Shown here: positions 1-9,804 of the stretch, one piece after another | Layout: the number at the start of each line of letters is the position of its first letter | Numbering within the stretch: position 1 is the stretch's first letter | Source: Actinomortierella ambigua | Lineage: Eukaryota > Mortierellomycota > Mortierellomycetes > Mortierellales > Mortierellaceae | NCBI GenBank assembly: GCA_016098155.1 | Contig: JAAAJB010000491.1 | Coordinates: 1-27,074 of the forward strand | Length of the DNA: 27,074 bases | Reading direction: 5' to 3' | Notes under the pieces: generated by a model | What the model saw: only the letters and a program-made list of their open reading frames with translations | The model's database searches: none | What the model was told of the DNA's origin: nothing | Translations under genes and position numbers: made by a program

Positions 1-1101
1 TTGTTATTCTTGCATTTAGCCCCGCGAACAACAAAAATTTCTGAAATGGACAATAAAAAAAAATGAAAACGACAATATATTTTCCATCTTCACCGATAGC
101 CCATCTACCAGGATATTGATCATGGGCGAGGATGTGTCTATATGGACGACACAGGATGCTCGTGTACCAATCCCACATCTATAGCTCTAGCTGTAATCGT
201 CAATCCTCAGATGGGCCTTTGGAGCCGGCATCGACACAAGGACTCAATTCATGGCATGCCTGGCGGTGTTGTAGGGTCGAGATATCACCAAAGCCCCTTC
301 ATTGTAGATAGAGCGTGGCAACAGAAGAGCATATGATATTCTGCTTCACCATCCTCAAGCCGACTTTCAGGAAATGTGGGGGGGGGGCTCTTTATGAGTT
401 GGTTCAATACTTCGGGTTGGTCTAGAGGGTCGGGTTGGTCGATATAGGTTGTTGATTGACTTATTGAACTATCGGCTTGGTCGAGTTGAGTCGAGTTAAA
501 GGCGGAGTAGAGAGCAAGAGAACCGATGAAACGGTATTCTTTGATTTTCCTAAGGGATAGGGAGGCTAGAGCGCTAGTATCTCACCCGTTTACTCCCTCT
601 CCTCTCCCTCTCTGAGAAAACATACCTCCTGCACGAGCAAACCCATCCAGGTGCAAAGAGAGGGGCTCGCTCTTTTTTTTTCACAAGGCTCTACCAACTG
701 TTTTGGGAGGACGTAACCGGCCTAAGCAGTTACACACAAAGAAAAGTTCGGCGCGATGAGTCGAACCAAGCTGGTGTTTATCCCCTCCTTCCCCTTGCTC
801 TCCTGCTCTCTCCTCCCCTGGCCCTTGATCTTTTTTACCTTTCCCATTCGTTGTCTTGTGTAATGGAAATTTACGCCCCCTCCCCCTGAGTGTTTTCTTC
901 TGATCTTTCGGTGTTTGGGTCAGCCTTTGTCGGTTCTCTCAGCAGCCTAACAAGTATGTCGCTCTCCATTCTTGTAGACATTTTTAAGTTGACTTGCTTC
1001 TTGTTCCTCAACTTACTTTCTCGCACCATCTTGTCATTTTTCCCCTCTTCTTTCCTACATAACTCACATCCTCCACACCCACCAGTACAACAGGCCCCTC
1101 C
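1..1101. other. Gene-free leader and promoter region of the HNH nuclease gene
   Basis: I see no convincing gene here. The stretch holds a run of 10 G at 378-387 and reiterated GGGTTGGTC-like words at about 410-500. Pyrimidine-rich DNA at about 590-680 and 780-890 is typical of fungal promoters or 5' leaders. The last 200 bases, rich in C and T, probably form the 5' leader of the gene starting at 1102. Short open frames exist on both strands but have no recognisable protein features. Confidence 0.5.
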
Positions 1102-1785
1102 ATGATCTCCACTATGCCTATCGACGCGGCGCCAGAGCATACCGTATCACGTAGAAAGAGGCCCATCATGGGTATCACGACTGTCGTCCTTGCTGCCGCG
1201 GTCATTCTCCTGGCTTCCACGGCACCCGCCATGGCCGCGCTACCGACACCCGTCGATGCAGCAACAGCCAGGTCATACCTGAAGGCTCTCAAAGTCCAAG
1301 ACGAGTCCAACAACCCTCCATACAACCGAGCCCGGTTCCGTCACTGGATAACCATCGCAGGTCAATGCGATACCCGGGAAACCGTCCTCAAACGCGATGG
1401 CACCGACGTCGTCACCAACGAGGACTGCAGAGCCGCTAGTGGTTCCTGGGTTAGTCCGTATGATGACGTCTCCGTGACCAAGGCCACGGGTCTCGACATT
1501 GACCACATGGTGCCTCTGAAAGAGGCGTGGGTCTCTGGCGCCTCCGCGTGGACCGCTGAGGAACGCAAGCAATTCGCCAATGACCTCGTCCGTCCTCAGC
1601 TGCTGGCCGTCACTGCCAGCACCAACCGAGCCAAGGCTGACAAAGACCCTGCCGAGTGGATGCCACCGCTCGATGCGTACCATTGTACCTATGCCCGTGC
1701 ATGGGTGGAAGTGAAGCATCACTACAAACTCTCCGTCGATGATGCCGAACAAGCCAAGCTGACCAAGATTCTTGAGTCTTGTTGA
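1102..1785 (+). CDS. Secreted HNH nuclease, GmrSD C-terminal (DUF1524) type
   Basis: This is an intronless 227-aa protein. An N-terminal basic patch (RRKR, residues 17-20) precedes a hydrophobic stretch (about 24-45) ending in A-M-A, a good signal-peptide cleavage site after residue 45, so secretion is likely. The mature part carries the HNH-type core: D132-I-D134-H135 followed by MVPL, then N175, K178 and the KDP-EW-PP element at 181-189. This is the pattern of the secreted HNH family related to the GmrSD C-terminal domain (DUF1524), common in actinobacteria and fungi. H135 would be the general base; D134 and N175 would support metal binding. Cysteines 89, 109, 195 and 227 could form two disulfides. 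Met23 (1168), just before the hydrophobic core, is an alternative start. The substrate is presumably extracellular nucleic acid (inference), for nutrition or antagonism. Confidence 0.85.
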   Translation: MISTMPIDAAPEHTVSRRKRPIMGITTVVLAAAVILLASTAPAMAALPTPVDAATARSYLKALKVQDESNNPPYNRARFRHWITIAGQCDTRETVLKRDGTDVVTNEDCRAASGSWVSPYDDVSVTKATGLDIDHMVPLKEAWVSGASAWTAEERKQFANDLVRPQLLAVTASTNRAKADKDPAEWMPPLDAYHCTYARAWVEVKHHYKLSVDDAEQAKLTKILESC

Positions 1786-1819
1786 TCGTCCAATGTAACG
1801 ATGAGTCTAATTTGAAGCT

Positions 1820-1825
1820 AATAAA
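1820..1825 (+). promoter_or_regulatory. Polyadenylation-signal-like AATAAA
   Basis: An exact AATAAA lies 35 nt after the stop codon of the HNH nuclease gene and is followed by an A/T-rich stretch. It is a plausible cleavage and polyadenylation signal for that transcript. Fungal signals are degenerate, so this is suggestive only. Confidence 0.4.
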
Positions 1826-1959
1826 TACCCCCTATTTGATATCCGCGGACAATACCAGAAAAAAAAGGCTATTTATTTTATTTCGTTTATGTAAAATGAC
1901 AGGAAGGGCAGGCCGTGCCGCCCAAGGCACAAGAAAGTTCGGCAGAGTGCCCCCCCCCC

Positions 1960-4077
1960 TCATTGTGTCGTTGATAAGCGATAGGAAACAAAGTTGAAGA
2001 AATATTCTATGAATTCGTTCTCCTTCTTTAGGTCGCGCTTAGAGTCACCACGATTCTGCACGAGTCTCATCTCTTCAAGTTGACCGGGGGTTAGAACCAA
2101 CTTTGGGAACAGCACATGCTTGAGGGTCGGGTGCCCGCAGGTGCTTGCGACCACTCGAGCTGCGGTGTGCACATCAGCCGCGGCCAGCTCAAGTTTCTTG
2201 ACGCAGGGAAGAGAATGTTGCAAAAGGTGCTGAACATTGCCAAATGTGACTTCGCAGTGCCCCAGGAGCTGGAAACTCTCAACAGCTTTGAAAGAGTCTT
2301 GGCTCTTCTGTAGGATCGAACTCACGTCGAGCGAGTACTTCCGAGTCGTCTCGAGGAGGAGGTGCGCGAGTTTGGGGCACCCTCGTAGAACCCCGAGGCT
2401 GAACCACTGACCCTTGGCACATCGCACATACAGATGTGTCAAGCTCGGCATGTGCCAATCCCATGTCCAGCGCTCCATCCACGGCGCCACCTCTTGGGAA
2501 GAGTCCTTCGATGCCTCCGATACCGAAAGGTCCTTTAGACTTGGCATGTTTGCGAATGATTCAGGATCAAATGAACGAACCGCCGCATCTGCAAGAGTCA
2601 AAGAGGCCAGCTTGGTGAAATGGAGAGGTGGCCAGCTCTGCGACTGGAAACTAGCGCTTTTCGGACCACCTAGTCTGATGGTCAGATCCGTGAGGTTGTG
2701 GCTGATTTGTAGGAGCCGAGCGTCAAACAGGCGAGGATTGTTGGAAAGAAAGAAAATATGCTTCAATTGCGGCAATGTCAGAGCCTTATCCTGAACGAGG
2801 CAACGCGGAGCTGATGGGTCGTCCTCCCCACCACTGTCACTCTCATCGTCGCTACAGTCCTCGTCGTCGTTGTCGCCTAGTGCCTGTCTCTGTGGCTCAA
2901 AGTGGACTCTCAGGAAGATGAGCGATCTTCTGAATCCAACCAACGCGTCCTTGACCACTCTGCGAGCACCACACAAGTCCAACGCCTTTATATGAAGAGT
3001 GAGGTTTCCCACACGCATCATTGGTGGCACCTGCTTATTGGCAACTCGGTCTCGTGCCTCTTGTGCTGCCCACTCAAACAGATCGGCTTCTTCAATCAAG
3101 CCCTGTGCAATCTCCACGCTGAGTTTGGTGAGGCTTCGAAAGCGCTGGAGGATACGCCCTGAAGGTACGGAGGGATACTGCGAGCAAATCCTCCCCCACT
3201 CATACTTTCCGCGTGCATGGACAATCAACGTCTCCAGCTTCGCCAAGGTTCGATCTGCAACACTGATTGGCGCCTCAAGAACCTTCGGCAGCGCCTCAGG
3301 CGCCTCAAGAACCTTTGGCAGATTCTTCAGTGAGCCTGGGGGCGGAAGGAGCAACTCGAGCTTTGAATGCAGTTCGTACCTGCTGTCCGAGTGATAGGTC
3401 GTATAGTGTTGCGTGACCTGGCAGTCGTATATCTGATCTCGACCATGGTGATACTGGATGGCCTTCACTAGGCAGATGGCAAGAAGGTAGACGGCTCTTT
3501 GCTGATGGCTCTGAACAATGAAGATCCGTCTCAAACACCGAGCCTGGGGGGCCCTATGAAGATACTCTACGATCCCCGCGGGCTGGATCTCGAGCTCGAC
3601 AATGTTGCCCAGTTGATGAAGGCAGATGGCTCTTGTCAGACAATCCACTCCGAGCGATGGAAAATCGTCGGGAACACCATCTACGAGACAGTTCCACTCA
3701 ACCAGGTCCTTCAAATCTCGCGGTACATGAGCGAAGCACTTGGTGAGCACGTCCTTCCAGCGCACAACACGGATGAGAGAGAGGTAATCGAGCATTGGAG
3801 GGCCATCGGCCCGGCTGACATCAAAGGCTAGACGGAGCATGCTGGTGCTGGAGTCTCCGGCAGGCGAAATCGCCAGCATCAGCCGGACAAAGGCCACGGT
3901 GGACGTCTTTCGAGACTCGTATCCTTTCTGACGCAGAATGAATCCAGGATCGCGATAGAGTGCCCAACAAGCCCGTTGGAAGACATGCTTGCTGACGGTG
4001 AGAAGACTGAAGAGAGCGCCACCATCGTCGACATTGTCGATGATGAGAAAAAGAACATCGCTATTGACATGCAGCAT
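1960..4077 (-). CDS. F-box-like / leucine-rich protein, copy 1 (intact)
   Basis: This single-exon gene encodes 705 aa. Residues 1-50 form an F-box-like helical segment (VLFLIIDNVDDGGALFSLL, then VSKHVF and LYRDP). The rest is built of Leu-rich, beta-alpha-like segments, as in fungal F-box/LRR-type proteins, which would make it a substrate receptor of an SCF ubiquitin ligase (family knowledge, not shown). Signatures shared with the two copies on the right are LSLIRVVRWKD, CLTRAICLHQLGNIVELEI, the acidic linker near residue 410-435 and MERWTWDW. A 10-residue unit (LPKVLEAP plus two) is duplicated in tandem at about 3270-3330. The gene ends next to a run of 10 C (1950-1959). The F-box match is weak enough that Skp1 binding is an inference. 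Confidence 0.8.
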   Translation of the reverse strand: MLHVNSDVLFLIIDNVDDGGALFSLLTVSKHVFQRACWALYRDPGFILRQKGYESRKTSTVAFVRLMLAISPAGDSSTSMLRLAFDVSRADGPPMLDYLSLIRVVRWKDVLTKCFAHVPRDLKDLVEWNCLVDGVPDDFPSLGVDCLTRAICLHQLGNIVELEIQPAGIVEYLHRAPQARCLRRIFIVQSHQQRAVYLLAICLVKAIQYHHGRDQIYDCQVTQHYTTYHSDSRYELHSKLELLLPPPGSLKNLPKVLEAPEALPKVLEAPISVADRTLAKLETLIVHARGKYEWGRICSQYPSVPSGRILQRFRSLTKLSVEIAQGLIEEADLFEWAAQEARDRVANKQVPPMMRVGNLTLHIKALDLCGARRVVKDALVGFRRSLIFLRVHFEPQRQALGDNDDEDCSDDESDSGGEDDPSAPRCLVQDKALTLPQLKHIFFLSNNPRLFDARLLQISHNLTDLTIRLGGPKSASFQSQSWPPLHFTKLASLTLADAAVRSFDPESFANMPSLKDLSVSEASKDSSQEVAPWMERWTWDWHMPSLTHLYVRCAKGQWFSLGVLRGCPKLAHLLLETTRKYSLDVSSILQKSQDSFKAVESFQLLGHCEVTFGNVQHLLQHSLPCVKKLELAAADVHTAARVVASTCGHPTLKHVLFPKLVLTPGQLEEMRLVQNRGDSKRDLKKENEFIEYFFNFVSYRLSTTQ

Positions 4078-4353
4078 GTGGCTATGGAGGCAGCATGTAG
4101 TGATGGGGAGAGTAGGAGGAATGGGAGAGGGGAGTGGGATTGTTTTTGAGAGTGAGCGTACACCGTAGCTCCTTGTCTTGCTTGCGCCCTGTGCCCATCG
4201 AATGAGAGCATTTTAGGTGAGCAAAAAGAAAGCCAGCACCCCCTTGCCCCTGCACAATGCATCGAACGCCTCAGACTTCATTTGATATAGGGGCTAGTTT
4301 GCCTCTGACAAAGCATGAGGGAAGTGCTATCATTTCACTATCGGGACCTTTGC

Positions 4354-7214
4354 TTAAACATCTGCACCAACCACAGCTGCTGCGGCATCCAGACTCGCGA
4401 CCTTGGCAGCAGCCTTTACACTATTGCTCCCGCCGCCACTGCCACTCTTACCACCGGCTGTCCCAGATGACTTTTTCGGCAAAGGTGATGGGCTCGAGCC
4501 CACTCTTCTTGCTCCTCCTCCTCCTCCTGATCCACCTGCCTGCTTCTTTTTAGAAGTGCCCGTTGTTGCCAACGACCCTGAAGCCATCGATCCCGCGGAT
4601 GCCGACTTTTTGCTCGATCCTGATTTCTTCGAACCGCCACCACTCTTGCCCTGCGCCTTCTCCTGATGCTGCTGTGTAGACGAAGACGTCGAGGGCGAAG
4701 ATAGCGGCAGAGGATCGAGGTATCCAAGCTTGATCTCGCCAATGCCTGTACCTATACCCGAGGACGAGGACGAGGAACCGGATGCTCCGCTGGAGCCCTT
4801 TGACCCTTTGCTCGCGGCTGATTCGGAACCTGGATGGCTACCAATCTTGGGCGAGGCCGATAGTGTTGTCGAAGAGGCCGAGAGAGCAGAATCTGCAGTC
4901 GCGGCGGACGGATTCTTGTTTTTTCCGGGGAAAAGGATTGTTACTGAGAGGTTTTTTTTTTTCGGGATTTACGGTAAGGAGTGGAAGCGTAGGTGTATTA
5001 GCACAACGGGGGCCATTTTGTTTGTGGGTTAGCTCGAGAAATATGGAATGAGGGTGAGGGTCTGTAATACCTTTGCTAATGCCCGCCGACTGAAAGAATT
5101 CCAAATGTGCCATAATTTTTTTTTTAAACAATAACACGTATCACAAAAAGGTATTTTGTCGGACATATACAACCATCCCCAAGTGACACCAAGATGAAGA
5201 GCCCAGTTGAAAAGGTTGCCCAGCAGAGAAGAAATTGAACAGCACCATGCATGAGTGAGAGTTGGCGTTTTTTTTTTTTGGGTTGAATGGTTGTTGGTAC
5301 AATAGTGGTTTCGTTGTTGGAGTATTGGTACAAGGTTGGAAGGATAGGCGTCCATCCATGAAACATGTTATGAGAAATAGAAGATGACAAGTGTAACATG
5401 GGTTAAACGAAGAACACATCGCAGGACAACGGTGAAACTGGCAAATGCGCTCCTCAACAAGTTGGAGGTCGGCACTACCAAACACTCAGTGGATGAGGAG
5501 TCACCTTTGAGTTCTTTGCCGGCGAGTCTTGAGAATCCGAGTCTACTACTGTTCAGACATGGGTCATGCATGTCTGAATGTTAGTCTTTCATACTTTAGG
5601 TGTGGTATAGATAAACTCATTACGAGACAGTTTAAGTTTGTTGTACTGTCCTTACCTTTTTGTTTCTTCACCTTGTTTCCAGAGCCCTGAGGGGAAGACC
5701 AATGATCCACGACATCAAGCAGTCAGGTAACCCGTCCTTTTTCACTAAACACCAAGCGGACAAAAAAAAATACTCATTGCCTTTACCTTGGAGGATCCAT
5801 TACTTCCATTAGATAAGCCGGTACTTCCATTCATTGCATTCTTCTTGCCTATCGGATGTCAAATTCGAGGAAGAGTGAAGAACAATAGCATGCTCAATGA
5901 GTCTCAGGCTTCAAGCAATGGTCGCACGAATCATTGAAATACAATCTACCTCCTTTGCCATACGTTTCTTTTCTATCAGGTCCTTGTCCGAGTCGCTCGC
6001 TTCCCGATCATCCGAGTAACTCAGTGGAGTGAAAGGTGATCCAGAACCGGCGCGCTCCGCCCCAATCCTAACATCAGGAGAATCAAGATATCGAAAATCG
6101 AATCATCAATCATGTAGTTCACTCCATGTGCAACGTTGATTCCCTTGATTTCATGAATGTGATTGCCAAGGCTTTTTTTTTCGAGTCCCCAAATAAGCAC
6201 CTTCGACTGGCAACGCGACTTGACGCTCTTCCAGCCAGACCGAGACACTTTTCGAGATGTGGCGCATATCTCTGTGCTGGGTACGATCGCTGACAGCTCA
6301 CACATTCATATGTCTGCGAGTTGCTTGTCTGAGGGTTTTGTCCAAAGATGTCCAAGCCTGCCTGATGGACTAATGTGTTGGAGTGCACAAAGAACCGCGC
6401 ATGCGTTAATTAAGGGTACTGTTGAGCGAGAGAAGGTAAAGATCAAGTTTCATGGACACAAAAAGAACAATAAAAGGACTCCCTACCATAATTTCGACAA
6501 CGCGTTTTACAAATGGGACAGATCGATCGCATCAAGGTCACTTCTCGGTGAGACTCGGCCACGACCTCGAACACCAACTCATCCACCAAGTCGCTCAGAA
6601 TTTCAAATGACTATAGAAATTGCAAACATGTCAGAGTCTAACAAGAAAATGATGTCTCTCAATGGAAGAACCACGCAAACCAATACAGCTGAACCTGTCA
6701 TTTACCAGAGTAGCTAGTGATGGGCTATCATGGTCGCCGCTGGCTTCCCTGGAGGCAATGCTTTTGTCCATGGCGCGCTTTGTTCGCTTTAAAAGGTCAA
6801 GCTGACTTGACTGTTCTTTATGGATCCTTGAAAAGAGTCTAGAAAGCGATGTGAGTTGGTTACATTGGAACTCGATGTGAGCACTCCTACGAGCGCCAGG
6901 TCGTCCTCCTCTCCACTCTCTCAGAAGGGTAGGGGAAAGGGAGAAGATGCATGAAGGCTCAATTGTTCACCGTCCCTCCCTTCCTTCCCTTCATTCCCAG
7001 ATATGACAGCCCATCTTCATTTCCCGTACTACTTTTCAAGGAGTGGTAACCCCTTTGGTGACATCTCACCCCCTCCTCCACGGTTGGTGGGTTAAGAGAA
7101 CAGACGAAGAATCAAGCAACTACTTAACATGGAAGAGCCTGCCAACAATACTAGCTAGGAAGCAAGCAGCCCAGGAACACTAAAAACTTACGCTTCTGTG
7201 TCTACGTTCGACAT
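4354..7214 (-). CDS. SGF11: SAGA-associated factor 11 (Sgf11/ATXN7L3), spliced, ten exons
   Basis: Sgf11 is the zinc-finger subunit that activates the Ubp8 deubiquitinase in SAGA and directs it to H2B-ubiquitin nucleosomes (family knowledge). My exon model on the minus strand is 7214-7192, 6805-6706, 6610-6487, 6369-6201, 6067-5964, 5848-5787, 5686-5656, 5542-5505, 5089-5071, 4943-4354. All junctions have GT and AG and keep phase, giving 419 aa. The N-terminal docking helix (SFEILSDLVDELV, from residue 42) and GLDIFGQ (87-93) match ATXN7L3. The zinc finger is C105-x2-C108-x11-H120-x3-C124 with the SGF11 hallmark APHLEKCLG, then SSRVASRR. Oddities are an extra Cys cluster (C72, C75, C79), small exons (19-38 nt) and a Ser/Gly/Lys-rich tail of about 200 aa; the yeast protein is only about 99 aa. 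Start 7214 has a CACC context; in-frame ATGs at 7247 and 6771 are alternatives. The 6805 acceptor is AAG, and the exon 5/6 junction could shift by a few codons. Confidence 0.85.
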
Positions 7215-7247
7215 GGTGCTACTACTACGAACGAGCGGAGACGACAT

Positions 7248-7816
7248 GGAGTGTTGTGGGTGTAGAAGAGTAATGTGCTGAAGTGAAGTGGCAGAGTAAA
7301 GCGTGATGGGAGGACGGCCAGGGTATCAAACTGAATTGACCGGCTGTTGTCTTTTCTTGTTCTTGTTCTTTCCTTTTTTTGGCTCTCTTTCTTCTACTGC
7401 GTCTACCTTCTGCTGCGTGTGGAGATGCTGTCTGTTGAATGTCGGCCAAGTAGGCCTGAGCATGTCGATGATAACCCCATTGGTGTCCGACCGAAAAAGC
7501 AGTCCCTTTCCTCAAATCCAACCCACACTTTGAAGTGGTACTCCCAATGCTGGAGAGTATGACAGCAAGGCGAAAGGGACCAACCTCCCCTAGATTCGTA
7601 TTGAGATGGCAACCATCACCACCTAACGCCAGCATCAAATGTCTTTCGCAGTACCCAAGGGCAAAGGATCCATCCCAAACCACAGCTCCACAACCTTTTG
7701 AAGCGCGAAATACTTTCTCTCCAATAAAGCCAATTGCCAACACATTACATTAGGTGCCATTTTTTTTTCTAAGATTTTATTTTGTATTTTTGTATTTATG
7801 TATTTTTGTAATTTTC
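7248..7816. other. Intergenic region between RPT1 and SGF11
   Basis: Both flanking genes run leftward, so this stretch should hold the 3' UTR of RPT1 (T-rich as read on the plus strand near 7760-7815) and the promoter and 5' leader of SGF11. A 172-codon open frame on the minus strand covers most of it but shows no family resemblance. Its length is close to what chance allows in a window of this size, so I do not call it a gene. Confidence 0.5.
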
Positions 7817-9804
7817 TTAGTTGTAGGTCATGTACTTGGGTGTGCTGCTGAACTTGGCGTACGACTTGATGACCTTATTCACAGCATCCAAAAAGTCCTT
7901 CTCCGTCGCCACCTTCCTGCGTGAGCGGATCGCAAACATACCGGCCTCCGTGCACACACTTCGCAGCTCGGCACCCGTCGCGTTCGGGCACAGACGTGCA
8001 ATCAGCTCGTAACGAATGTCTCGCTCCACACTCATCGACCGTGCATGGATCTTCAGAATGTGCGCTCTTCCTTCCAGATCTGGCAGGCTAAACTCCACCT
8101 TGCGGTCCAGACGACCTGGTCGCATCAGCGCCGGATCCAATGTATCCGGTCGGTTCGTCGCCATCAACACCTTGATGTTGCCTCGTGAATCAAAACCGTC
8201 CAGCTGGTTGATCAACTCCAACATCGTACGCTGCACCTCATTGTCACCTCCAGCACCATCGTCGAAACGGGCACCTATAAAAGAATTGATCCCAAGAAAA
8301 TGAAAACTATTAGTATACAAACAATCAAAAGGAGGTTGGGCTAATACTAAGAAAAAAAAAAGTCGTCATGTCTTACCTCCAATAGCATCCACCTCATCAA
8401 AAAAGATAATGCAAGCCTTCTTCGTCTTGGCCATCTCGAACAGCTCGCGCACCATACGGGCACCTTCACCGATATACTTTTGGACAAGCTCCGATCCAAT
8501 GACACGAATAAACGTCGCATCCGTCCGGTTGGCCGCCGCTCGGGCACACAGGGTCTTGCCTGTGCCGGGAGGTCCATACAGCAGCACGCCCTTGGGGGGA
8601 TCAATACCCAGATTGACAAACCGCTCCGGCTGCAGCAGTGGCAACTCGACCACCTCTCGCAGCTTCTCGATCTGCTCCTTGCATCCTCCAACATCGCTAT
8701 ACGTCACATCTGGCTTCTCCTCCACCTGCATCATCGTCACGGACGCGTCGATCTTGGGTGGGAGAGGGATCTGGATGTGGTACTTTGTGCGGTCAATACT
8801 AAGAAAAGAGAAAAGAAAGCGAGGACATATGTGTCAAAGGTCTAGCGGAATCCTCCTGATCATGGGTTGGGTGGCAAAGTGACACGTAAAAAAAAGAGAG
8901 GGGAAGAGTTTGGAGAGAAGAGAGGTAGGAAGGAAGAAGGATAGAAAAAGAACCTACCCAACACGGATGCCCTCGTCGATATCTGTGGGCGACACCTTCT
9001 CACCCAAACCAACGACAAACTTTGCAATATTCTTGACATTGATAACATATTTTGCTGGTTCGTCATCAATCGCGGCAATGATCTTTGTGCATCGTGCCAC
9101 CTAAACAACCAGGAAAATGGGCAGTAAAAAGGTTTTTCTGTCAGTCTTACAGTTACAAAAAGCCTTTCATACATACGAACACATCACCACGTACACCTCC
9201 CCCCACATGATTCGCGAAACATATAAACAAAAACTTGCCTGGAGAGGTTGTTCCTCGCTCATGCGCTGCTTGTCCGCAGGCATATCCCACAGAGAAGGAG
9301 GTGCCAAGCCAGTGTCTGATTCTTTGACGCCAATTCTCTCATTGACACGCTTCTGAGCATCCTTGATGTCATTCTCCAGTTTCTTAAGATCCTTAGCATA
9401 GGGTCCCTGGCCCTAAATTCCGGGAACAGGAATTAAAGACAATCTTGTGTTAGTCTGGCGTTTCCAGCTGTGCCGTACAGAGGTTAACAGGGAACGGATC
9501 ATAGTGGCGGTGGTGGTGAGAGGACCCAAACTTACGTAAGTCTTCAACAGTGCGATATCGCCTTCATCCAAGGCAACGATCTTTTCTTGATCACGATCCT
9601 CGAGAGGCTTATCGTCTAAGGGTTGGAAGATAGAGGCAATAGGGTACAAGAGTCCAAGGGAAAGTAAGCATACAACAGTCTTGCTTCGTCACGAAACAAC
9701 TGTGGGTGGTGGGCGACTTTTTGGACCAGGGGCAAGTGACGGGGCACGCTCTGCATATCAATAGGCTCATTACATTTCTCCCAGTTCTCTTTAGGTGGTG
9801 CCAT
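7817..9804 (-). CDS. RPT1: 26S proteasome regulatory ATPase Rpt1 (PSMC2), six exons
   Basis: Rpt1 is one of the six AAA+ ATPases of the 19S base ring that unfold substrates and open the 20S gate. My exons on the minus strand are 9804-9774, 9615-9536, 9412-9239, 9100-8958, 8798-8377 and 8274-7817, all phase-consistent, giving 435 aa (human PSMC2 is 433). The N-terminus carries the conserved [16 protein letters not shown] block. An OB-type region follows (exons 3-4), then [18 protein letters not shown], Walker A GPPGTGKT (218-225), Walker B FFDEVDA (D277, E278), the [18 protein letters not shown] segment at the exon 5/6 junction, the arginine-finger region MRPGRLDRK, and the Rpt1-type end KYMTYN. 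Intron 3 (9238-9101) starts with GC in a CAG|GCAAGT context, a GC-AG intron. The ring-specific termini exclude Rpt2-6. Assignment is firm; only the first short exon is slightly less certain. Confidence 0.97.
8870..8878 (+). promoter_or_regulatory. PACE-like GGTGGCAAA inside an RPT1 intron
   Basis: The exact 9-mer GGTGGCAAA is the proteasome-associated control element bound by Rpn4 in Saccharomyces. Here it lies in intron 4 of RPT1, not upstream of the start codon. One chance match per 131 kb is expected when both strands are counted. Whether this fungus has an Rpn4-like factor is unknown, so function is speculative. Confidence 0.25.

Noticed and set aside
4403..5137. Plus-strand Pro/Leu-rich and minus-strand Arg-rich ORFs over the SGF11 tail
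   Set aside because: They are alternative-frame readings of the Ser/Gly/Lys-rich last exon of SGF11, whose repetitive codons keep several frames open.
7225..7743. 172-codon minus-strand ORF between RPT1 and SGF11
   Set aside because: No recognisable motif, it overlaps the first exon of SGF11 in another frame, and one ORF of this length is about what chance gives in a window of this size.
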